Assembly (NCBI GenBank): GCA_030526515.1
Contig: JAUNCQ010000008.1
Location: 1-55,491 of the forward strand
DNA: 55,491 bases
Source: Coriobacteriia bacterium
GTDB taxonomy: Bacteria; Actinomycetota; Coriobacteriia; Coriobacteriales; Eggerthellaceae
Direction of reading: 5' to 3'
Shown: piece after piece, positions 49,141 through 55,491 of the stretch
Layout of the letters: every line of letters starts with the position of its first letter
Position numbering within the stretch: the first letter of the stretch is position 1
Made by a program: the position numbers and the translations under genes
The notes under the pieces: model-generated
Told to the model about the DNA's origin: nothing
Database searches by the model: none
What the model saw: only the letters and a program-made list of their open reading frames with translations

Positions 49141-49202
49141 CAGCCAACCGCTTATCTTTCTGAAGAAGAAGGTTACCTGACTCGTAAGGAGATACCGAAA
49201 CC

Positions 49203-50654
49203 ATGGGTTATACCTACGACCCCAAGTCCCACGTTGCGGACGAATTCATCAACGACCAGGAGATCCTGGACACCCTTGCCTACGCCGAAGCCCACAAGGA
49301 CGACCTGGACCTGTGCCACGCCATCCTGGACAAGGCCGAAGGTAACCTGACCCCCTCTGCGGACCACGGCGCGGTGATCACCCATCGCGATGCATCGGTG
49401 CTGCTGGCCTGCCAGGACGAAGGCGTCAACCGCCGCATCAAGGAGCTCGCCCACAAGATCAAGCAGGCCTACTACGGCAACCGCATCGTGCTCTTCGCCC
49501 CGCTGTACCTTTCCAACTACTGCATCAACGGCTGCCTGTACTGCCCGTACCACGTGAAGAACAAGGACATCCCCCGCCGCAAGCTGACCCAGGACGAGGT
49601 CCGGGCGGAGGTCATTGCCCTGCAGGACATGGGCCACAAGCGCCTTGCCATCGAAGCGGGCGAAGACCCCAAGAACAACCCCATCGAGTACATCCTGGAG
49701 TGCATGAAGACCATCTACTCCATCCAGCACAAGAACGGCGCCATCCGTCGCGTCAACGTCAACATTGCCGCCACCACGGTCGAGGAGTACCGGATGCTGA
49801 AGGAGGCCGAGATCGGCACCTACATCCTGTTCCAGGAAACCTACCACAAGAAGGGCTACCAGGAGCTGCACCCCACCGGACCGAAGAGCGACTACAACTG
49901 GCACACCGAGGCCATGGACCGCGCCATGGAGGGCGGCATTGACGACGTGGGCCTGGGCGTGCTGTTCGGCCTGCAGGGATACCGCTACGAGTTCGCCGGC
50001 CTGATCATGCACGCCGAGCACCTGGAGGCCGCCTTCGGCGTCGGTCCCCACACCATCAGCGTGCCCCGCGTGAAGCCGGCGCTGAACATTGACCCCACGG
50101 CCTTCGACAACGGCATCTCCGACGAGCTCTTCGAAAAGATCATCGCGCTGATCCGCATCACCGTCCCCTACACGGGCATCATCATCTCCACCCGCGAAAG
50201 CCGCGACGTCCGCGCCCGTGCACTGGAGTACGGCGTCAGCCAGGTTTCCGGCGGCAGCCGCACCAGCGTGGGCGGCTACGTGGAGGAGGAGCGCCCGCAC
50301 GACACGGAGCAGTTCGACGTGTCCGACCAGCGCACCCTGGACGAGGTGATCAGCTGGCTCATGGACAACGACCACATCCCCAGCTTCTGCACCGCATGCT
50401 ACCGCGAAGGCCGCACCGGCGACCGCTTCATGAGCTTCTGCAAGAGCGGCCAGATCCTGAACTTCTGCCATCCCAACGCCCTGACGACCCTGGCGGAGTA
50501 CCTGGTGGACTACGCCACGCCGGAAACCCGGGAAAAGGGCATGGCCATCATCGAGCGCGAGCTCACCAAGATCCCCAATGAAAAGATTGCCGCCAAGGCG
50601 CGCGAGGGAATTGACAACATCCTTGCGGGAACCGGCAACGACTACCGCTTCTAG
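49203..50654 (+). CDS. hydG: [FeFe] hydrogenase maturase HydG (tyrosine lyase)
   Basis: The 483-residue radical SAM protein has CINGCLYCPYH near residue 105, LAIEAGEDPKNNP, and the C-terminal auxiliary cluster region CTACYREGRTGDRFMSFCKS followed by ILNFC. HydG splits tyrosine and supplies the CO and cyanide ligands of the H-cluster. The start follows AAGGAGATACCGAAACC. It is ThiH-like in the core but has the HydG-specific C-terminus. Confidence 0.95.
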   Translation: MGYTYDPKSHVADEFINDQEILDTLAYAEAHKDDLDLCHAILDKAEGNLTPSADHGAVITHRDASVLLACQDEGVNRRIKELAHKIKQAYYGNRIVLFAPLYLSNYCINGCLYCPYHVKNKDIPRRKLTQDEVRAEVIALQDMGHKRLAIEAGEDPKNNPIEYILECMKTIYSIQHKNGAIRRVNVNIAATTVEEYRMLKEAEIGTYILFQETYHKKGYQELHPTGPKSDYNWHTEAMDRAMEGGIDDVGLGVLFGLQGYRYEFAGLIMHAEHLEAAFGVGPHTISVPRVKPALNIDPTAFDNGISDELFEKIIALIRITVPYTGIIISTRESRDVRARALEYGVSQVSGGSRTSVGGYVEEERPHDTEQFDVSDQRTLDEVISWLMDNDHIPSFCTACYREGRTGDRFMSFCKSGQILNFCHPNALTTLAEYLVDYATPETREKGMAIIERELTKIPNEKIAAKAREGIDNILAGTGNDYRF

Positions 50655-50663
50655 GAGCCACCT

Positions 50664-51884
50664 ATGAGCCTGAACCAGACCCCCTCCGCCGAGCGCGTGC
50701 ACATCGGATTCTTCGGCATGCGCAACGCCGGCAAATCCAGCCTGGTCAACGCCGTGACGAACCAGGACATGTCAATAGTGTCCCCCGTTGCCGGCACCAC
50801 CACCGACCCGGTGCGCAAGACCATGGAGCTGCTGCCCCTGGGACCCGTGGTGATCATAGACACCCCCGGCCTTGACGACGAAGGCGACCTGGGCGCCCAG
50901 CGCGTGGAGAAGACCCTCAGGACCCTGGAGACCATTGACGCCGCGGTGCTGGTAATTGACGGGACGAAAGGAATGTCCGAACAGGACCGTCGGATCCTGC
51001 AGGCCCTGCGCAACGGCAAGATCCCCCATGTGGTGGCCTGCAGCAAGGCCGACCTGGAGGGCTTCGCCCTGATCGACGGCAGCGCCAGCACCGCCGACGC
51101 CGCTGCCGCCGCCCATCGCAACGTGGTGGCGGTCAGCTCCGCCACCGGGCAGGGCGTGGAGGAGCTGAAGAACCTGATCGCCGCCGTGGCGGCAAAAGAC
51201 CAGGAGGACGAAAGGTACGTCATCGGCGACCTGGTCAAGCCCGGCGACGTGGTGGTCCTGGTGACCCCCATTGACGGCTCCGCCCCCAAGAAGCGCATGA
51301 TCATGCCCCAGCAGATGTGCATCCGCGAGGTCCTTGATGCCCACGGCCTGGTCTGCGTTTCCCAGGAAACCGAGCTGGCCGCGCTGCTGGACACCCTCAA
51401 GGCCGACCCCGCCCTGGTGGTCACCGACTCCCAGGTCTTCGGCACCGTGTCCCAGATAGTCCCGGACCGCATCCCGCTGACCTCGTTTTCCATCCTGATG
51501 GCCCGCTACAAGGGCAACCTGGACGCGCAGCTGCGCGCCGTGGCCGCGCTGGACGACCTCCAGGACGGCGACCGCGTGCTGATCTCCGAGGCCTGCACCC
51601 ATCATCGGCAGTGCGAGGACATTGGCACCGTCAAGATCCCCAAGTGGATCACCGCGCACACCGGCAAGGACGTGACCTTCGACTTCACCTCCGGCGGCCA
51701 CTTCCCCGACGACCTGAGCCCGTACCGGCTCGTGGTCCACTGCGGCGGCTGCATGGTCACCGAAAAGGAGATGCGCAGCCGCATGAAGCGCGCGTCCCTG
51801 CAGGGCATCCCCTTCACCAACTACGGCATGCTCATCGCCCAGGTGAACGGCATCCTGGAGCGCGCCACCCGTCACCTTCCCTAG
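50664..51884 (+). CDS. hydF: [FeFe] hydrogenase maturase HydF (GTPase scaffold)
   Basis: The 406-residue protein has a GTPase domain (GMRNAGKSSLVNA, VIIDTPGLDDEGD, ACSKADLEG) and a C-terminal cluster site (ACTHHRQCEDIG and VVHCGGCMVTEKE) giving the CxH and CxxC ligands. HydF is the scaffold that receives the 2Fe subcluster and delivers it to HydA. It is the last gene of the maturase operon; a strong terminator follows directly. Confidence 0.95.
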   Translation: MSLNQTPSAERVHIGFFGMRNAGKSSLVNAVTNQDMSIVSPVAGTTTDPVRKTMELLPLGPVVIIDTPGLDDEGDLGAQRVEKTLRTLETIDAAVLVIDGTKGMSEQDRRILQALRNGKIPHVVACSKADLEGFALIDGSASTADAAAAAHRNVVAVSSATGQGVEELKNLIAAVAAKDQEDERYVIGDLVKPGDVVVLVTPIDGSAPKKRMIMPQQMCIREVLDAHGLVCVSQETELAALLDTLKADPALVVTDSQVFGTVSQIVPDRIPLTSFSILMARYKGNLDAQLRAVAALDDLQDGDRVLISEACTHHRQCEDIGTVKIPKWITAHTGKDVTFDFTSGGHFPDDLSPYRLVVHCGGCMVTEKEMRSRMKRASLQGIPFTNYGMLIAQVNGILERATRHLP

Positions 51885-51896
51885 GACGAAAGAAAG

Positions 51897-51930
51897 GGCG
51901 GGGTCCCGAAGGACCCCGCCTTTTTATTTT
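51897..51930 (+). terminator. bidirectional terminator after hydF
   Basis: GGCGGGGTCC and GGACCCCGCC form a perfect 10-bp stem around CGAA. On the plus strand TTTTTATTTT follows, and on the minus strand CCTTTCTTTCG. It serves hydF and the convergent EF-G-like gene. Confidence 0.95.
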
Positions 51931-51946
51931 GCCTGCTCAGCTAGGA

Positions 51947-54001
51947 CTACTTTTCTGCCTCATGCTCGGCAATGAGCTTCTTCTGCACGTCGAAGGGTGC
52001 CTGCTCGTAGCCGTCCATCCACAGGTCGTAGGTGCCGGAGCCGCGGGTGATGGAGCGCAGGTCCTTGGTGTAGGACAGCACCTCTGCGTAGGGGACGCGA
52101 ACCTTGATGACGGTTTCGCCCGCCTCAGCGGAGTCGGTGCCCACGATGCGGCCGCGACGGGTGGAGATGTCGCCCATGACGGGGCCGGCATACTCTTCGC
52201 CCACCGTGATGTCCATGCGGCACATGGGCTCCATGATCACCGGGTCGGCCTTCTCACATGCGGCGCGGAAGCCGATGCGGGCTGCGGTGCGGAATGCCAT
52301 TTCGTTGGAGTCGACGGAGTGGTAGCTGCCATCGAACACGGCGCACTTGATGTCCTCCATGGGATAGCCGGCCAGGAAGCCTTCCAGCATGGTCTCCTGG
52401 ACGCCCTTGTCCACTGCGGGGATCAGGCCGTTGGGGATGGCGCCGCCCTTGATTTCGTCCACGAACTCGTAGCCGTTGCCCGGGTTCGGGGAAAGGCGCA
52501 GCCAGCAGTCGCCGAACTGACCGGCACCGCCGGTCTGCTTCTTGTGGCGGCCCTGGGCCTCGGCGGTCTTGCGGATGGTCTCACGATACGGGACGCGGAC
52601 GGGCAGGAGCTTGATCTCCACGCCAGCCTGCTCCTTGGCACGGTTGACCAGCAGCTCGACCTGGGTTTCGCCCATGCAGGTAAGCACGGTCTGGTGGGTT
52701 TCCTCGTTGCGGGTCAGCTTGATGGTGGGATCGACTTCCACGGAACGGGCCAGGAAGGTGCCCAGCTTGTCTTCGGCCTTCTTGTCGGCGGCCTCGACGG
52801 CGACCGGGTACTGCGGCTTCGGCAGCGGGAACGGATCCACGGCGATTTCGCCCGAAATGCTCAGGGTGTCACCGGTGCGGGTCTCGTTCAGCTTCGGCAC
52901 AACGATGATGTCGCCGGCCTGGGCGCTCTTCACGTCGGTGGATTCCTTGCCCATCATGATCTTGATGGAGCCAAGGCGCTCCTTCTTCTGAGTGCGGGAG
53001 TTGATGAGCTCGGTGCCGGGCTCGACCACGCCGGCCAGCAGCTTGATGAAGCTCAGACGGCCCACGAAGGGGTCGGCCACGGTCTTGAAGACGAAGCCGG
53101 CTGCGCGCTTCTCATGGGAGATGCGGATGTCGGAGCCGTCGGCCATGGCGAAGCGGCCATGGGATTCCGGCGTCGGGAAGTAGGTGATGATGTCGTCCAT
53201 GACGCCGCGGACGCCCTGCTTGATGATGGTGGAGCCCACGAACACGGGGATTGCCAGCTCCTGGGTGATGGCCTCGGACAGCAGGCCCTCGACCTCTTCC
53301 TGGGTGAGCTCTTCGCCCTCCAGGTACTTCATCATGAGCTCGTCGTCAGCTTCGGCGATCAGGTCGCAGAGCTTGTCACGGGCGGACTCGGCGCGCTCGC
53401 GGTACTCCTCGGGGATGTCCTCGACGATCTCATGGTCCTCACCGTCGTTGATGCGGGCCTTCATGCGGATGATGTCGATGACGCCCTTGAAGTCCTCGGC
53501 GCTGCCCATGGGGATGTTCACAGGAACCACGCGGGAGCCGAAGCGGGCGTGCAGCAGAGCCATGGAGGTGGCGAAGTCTGCGTTTTCGCGGTCGATGTGG
53601 TTGATGAAGACAGCGCGGGAAAGGCGCATGTCCTCAGCGTAGCGCCACAGCCTGGTGGTCATGACCTGCGGGCCTGCGACCGCGTCGACCACGAAAAGAC
53701 CCATCTCGGCGGCCTGCATGGTGGCGATGGTGTCGCCGATGAAGTCAGGATGGCCGGAGGTGTCCAGAAGGTTGATCTTGAAGTCCTTGTACGGGAAAGA
53801 CGCCATGGAGGTGGAAATAGTGAAGCGACGCTTGATTTCCTCTTCGTCGTAGTCCAGGTAGGACTTGCCGTCATGGGTGGTGCCCATGCGGGGCGTACGA
53901 CCGGAAACATAGAGCATCGCTTCGCCAAGGGAAGTTTTGCCTGCGCCGTCTTGGCCGACCAAGACGACATTACGCACCTGTTCAGTAGCTGGAGCTGCCA
54001 T
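51947..54001 (-). CDS. elongation factor G-like GTPase (EF-G2 type)
   Basis: The 684-residue protein has the EF-G domain layout but with changed GTPase motifs: GQDGAGKTSL instead of AHIDAGKTT, DTSGHPDFIGD instead of DTPGHVDF, and NHIDREN instead of NKMDR. Domain IV is present (GGAGQFGDCWLRLSP, YPMEDIKCAVFDGSYHSVDS), as is the C-terminal domain V. This fits the EF-G-like paralogues that accompany the canonical factor in many bacteria and whose role is not settled. The ATG at 54001 is uncertain; a GTG three codons upstream is better spaced from AAGGA. Confidence 0.88.
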   Translation of the reverse strand: MAAPATEQVRNVVLVGQDGAGKTSLGEAMLYVSGRTPRMGTTHDGKSYLDYDEEEIKRRFTISTSMASFPYKDFKINLLDTSGHPDFIGDTIATMQAAEMGLFVVDAVAGPQVMTTRLWRYAEDMRLSRAVFINHIDRENADFATSMALLHARFGSRVVPVNIPMGSAEDFKGVIDIIRMKARINDGEDHEIVEDIPEEYRERAESARDKLCDLIAEADDELMMKYLEGEELTQEEVEGLLSEAITQELAIPVFVGSTIIKQGVRGVMDDIITYFPTPESHGRFAMADGSDIRISHEKRAAGFVFKTVADPFVGRLSFIKLLAGVVEPGTELINSRTQKKERLGSIKIMMGKESTDVKSAQAGDIIVVPKLNETRTGDTLSISGEIAVDPFPLPKPQYPVAVEAADKKAEDKLGTFLARSVEVDPTIKLTRNEETHQTVLTCMGETQVELLVNRAKEQAGVEIKLLPVRVPYRETIRKTAEAQGRHKKQTGGAGQFGDCWLRLSPNPGNGYEFVDEIKGGAIPNGLIPAVDKGVQETMLEGFLAGYPMEDIKCAVFDGSYHSVDSNEMAFRTAARIGFRAACEKADPVIMEPMCRMDITVGEEYAGPVMGDISTRRGRIVGTDSAEAGETVIKVRVPYAEVLSYTKDLRSITRGSGTYDLWMDGYEQAPFDVQKKLIAEHEAEK

Positions 54002-54286
54002 TGTGACCACCAACTTTCCTTGCGGCTGCACAGAACCTTTCCAGTGCAAGCCGCTCGAGTCTTGCACGAACATTGGTAAGCGCCTGATGCGGAGTGGTTT
54101 CCCACGCCGAATCAGGGAAACGCTCGAGTTCAGTGTAGCACCTGTTAACGCTATTTCTTGCAACAGCACCGAAACATTTTGGGGTCTTTCGCCCTGAACT
54201 GCACTTATAATGCGATTCAGGATAACTGCGCCCAAAGGGGGCCGGTTGCCGCTTCCAGACCACCTTTGCTCTACGAAGGGAACCGC
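54002..54286. promoter_or_regulatory. divergent promoter region, EF-G-like gene and stress protein gene
   Basis: TATAAT at 54206-54211 is a clear -10 box for the plus-strand universal stress gene, 75 bases before its start. The -35 is not obvious (TTGGGG at 54179 is 21 bases away). One copy of the over-represented octamer lies at 54187 between them. The minus-strand promoter was not identified. Confidence 0.55.
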
Positions 54287-54730
54287 ATGTACAAGAAGAT
54301 CCTGGTTGCCTACGACCGCTCCTCGCAGTCGCGCGCAGCTCTGACCACTGCTATTGAGATGCTTGACTGCAAGATGGCGGAGAACGTGATTATCCTGTCC
54401 GTCATTGACAACCACGAGGACGACCCCACGTTCGAGATTGCCGCCCGCATTGCCGGCCTGATCGACGACCCCACGCCGCTGGAGGACAAGACCCCGCTGG
54501 TGGAGCTGGAGACGTCCCTGGTCGAGCTCATCAAGGATCACGATGCCCAGTGCGAGACCCTGGTCATGCGCGGCAAGGCTGCCGACGTGATCGTGAACGC
54601 AGCTCGCGACTACGGCTGCGACCTGATCATGATGGGTCGTCGCGGCGTGGGTGCGCTGCAGTCCGTCATGGGCAGCGTCAGCACCGCCGTGCTGCGCAAC
54701 TCCGAGCTGCCGGTGCTGGTCACCAGGTAG
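54287..54730 (+). CDS. universal stress protein (UspA family)
   Basis: The 147-residue protein starts MYKKILVAYDRSSQSRAAL and ends with the ATP-binding type loop MMGRRGVGALQSVMGSVSTA, then VLRNSELPVLVTR. This G-x2-G-x9-G(S/T) pattern marks the ATP-binding subgroup. The middle contains an acidic insertion (IDDPTPLEDKTPLVELE). The start follows GAAGGGAACCGC. It is probably monocistronic, with its own -10 box and terminator. Confidence 0.92.
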   Translation: MYKKILVAYDRSSQSRAALTTAIEMLDCKMAENVIILSVIDNHEDDPTFEIAARIAGLIDDPTPLEDKTPLVELETSLVELIKDHDAQCETLVMRGKAADVIVNAARDYGCDLIMMGRRGVGALQSVMGSVSTAVLRNSELPVLVTR

Positions 54731-54755
54731 CGCCTGCTTGGCATACGTTGACTCC

Positions 54756-54795
54756 GGGGGCGGGGGCGCTGCGGCGCTTTCGCCCCCGATTTGTT
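54756..54795 (+). terminator. terminator after the universal stress protein gene
   Basis: GGGGGCG and CGCCCCC are outer arms around an inner GCGC/GCGC hairpin, followed by GATTTGTTTG. It begins 25 bases after the stop. Confidence 0.75.
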
Positions 54796-54882
54796 TGCGG
54801 GGCGGGCCCGGTGGCTCGCGGCGCCAGTGACTCACGGCGCTTTCGCCCGCCCTGCTCCGCCCCTCGACCTGGAAGGACTTTC

Positions 54883-55341
54883 ATGAACGACTGCGCTACG
54901 CCCGCCCGCCTGCTGGCCGACGTGCGCCCCGACCAGCCGGCGCTGCTCGAGGCGCGGGAGGTATCCGACCGCGTGGTGGCCGTGGGGTTCGAATGGGATT
55001 CGCTGGACGGCGTGTGGGAGCAGCTGGCCGACGAGGTCCGCGAGCTGCAGGAGGCCTACGCGACCGCCGGCAAGGATGCAGCGGGGCGCGTGGCGGCCGA
55101 CGACGCCCACGAGGTGCTGCTGGAGCTAGGCGACGTGCTGTTTTCCGTGGTGAACGTGGGGCGCAAGATGGGGCTTTCGGCCGAGGACGCGCTGCACGCC
55201 ACGTGCGCGAAGTTCCGACGTCGCTGGGAACTCATGGAGGAGCTGGCCGCCGAAGCCGGCAACGACGTGCGGACCATGGGGACCGAGCGGCTCGAGGAGC
55301 TGTGGCAGGAGGCCAAGCGCCAGCTCCGCGCCAGCGAGTAG
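54883..55341 (+). CDS. mazG: MazG nucleotide pyrophosphohydrolase
   Basis: The 152-residue protein has a single MazG domain: LADEVRELQEAYATA (first ExxE pair), then LLELGDVLFSVVNVGRKMGL with the second acidic pair, and ATCAKFRRRWELMEEL. Full-length E. coli MazG has two such domains; single-domain forms are common in Gram-positives. The ATG at 54883 follows GGAAGGACTTTC; the longer open frame upstream overlaps the stress gene in another phase. It cleans (d)NTP pools, including damaged nucleotides. Confidence 0.88.
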   Translation: MNDCATPARLLADVRPDQPALLEAREVSDRVVAVGFEWDSLDGVWEQLADEVRELQEAYATAGKDAAGRVAADDAHEVLLELGDVLFSVVNVGRKMGLSAEDALHATCAKFRRRWELMEELAAEAGNDVRTMGTERLEELWQEAKRQLRASE

Positions 55342-55491
55342 GTTGCGAGAGCGCTTTCACCTGGCACGCGGCGACCGTGCGCTGATCGTGCGCTGATCGC
55401 GCGTCCGCCGAGCCGGGTCGCCGACCGAGCCGGTCGGGGTTATAGGCAAAAAAGTGTGTCCGCCAGGGGCTACCAGTGCAGGTCCGTCCAG
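55342..55491. other. non-coding right edge
   Basis: No gene start is seen. A short direct repeat, CGTGCGCTGATCGTGCGCTG (55376-55395), and a run of A residues (55449-55454) are present. The stretch may hold the promoter of a gene beyond the edge. Confidence 0.4.

Noticed and set aside
54002-54835. N-terminal extension of the EF-G-like frame
   Set aside because: It is antisense to the universal stress protein gene and lies outside the conserved EF-G domain.
1-55491. tRNA, rRNA, tmRNA or complete insertion sequences
   Set aside because: No cloverleaf, rRNA segment, or transposase with terminal repeats was recognised. The only 'transposase'-named family is Rpn, which is a nuclease.

Overview
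The window is about 62% GC. It looks like the chromosome of an anaerobic, respiring member of the Coriobacteriia, most likely Eggerthellaceae. That inference rests on three molybdopterin (MopB) oxidoreductases with their Fe-S (DmsB-like) and membrane (NrfD) partners, a membrane-linked [FeFe] hydrogenase with its HydE/HydG/HydF maturases, and high-GC coding with AGGAGG-type ribosome sites. No rRNA, tRNA, cas gene or complete IS element was seen.

Layout. 1-7.8 kb is accessory DNA: a cut-off gene, a MazG-like pyrophosphohydrolase overlapping a GIY-YIG/DUF2075 ATPase, a possible DUF6508 protein, zinc-ribbon/LRR and membrane proteins, two DUF4230 proteins and an AT-rich-flanked Rpn-family nuclease. 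7.9-16.5 kb holds a DmsABC-type operon with its TorD chaperone, then a GntR-SPFH-NrfD operon and an unknown membrane protein. 17-23.9 kb is one operon with a glycerol-dehydrogenase-like enzyme, an aminotransferase, a methionine gamma-lyase-like enzyme and a TauABC-type ABC transporter. 24.4-32 kb holds an EamA exporter, a TPM-domain/zinc-ribbon pair and a YtrA-type GntR/ABC operon. 32.9-43 kb is a second respiratory locus: two MopB catalytic subunits without Tat signals, one Fe-S subunit, one NrfD, an HdrB/D-like CCG protein, a DUF2064 protein and a COG1964-type radical SAM enzyme. 43.5-51.9 kb holds an MBL-fold hydrolase, the hydrogenase genes (minus strand) and the divergent regulator-hydE-hydG-hydF operon (plus strand). 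The window ends with an EF-G-like GTPase, a universal stress protein and MazG.

Working together (inference): the hydrogenase and its cytochrome b would feed electrons from H2 to the quinone pool. The NrfD/Fe-S/MopB modules would then spend them on terminal acceptors whose identity cannot be read from sequence. One GntR regulator sits in an operon whose promoter carries a TTATCGCAA/TTGCGATAA operator. Two close copies of the same operator overlap the promoter of the neighbouring DmsABC-type operon.

The most unusual DNA is intergenic. (1) 32174-32717 has eleven inverted-repeat units of form CGTTCNCAC, 16 bases, GTGNGAACG; ten are exactly 34 bp and one is expanded to 58 bp. (2) Two gap-free copies of a 219-bp MITE-like element lie at 16668 and 24093. 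(3) 28376-28720 has six degenerate palindromic repeats. (4) The octamer TTTCGYCC occurs roughly 54 times on the two strands, about 15 times chance expectation, and is concentrated at gene boundaries.
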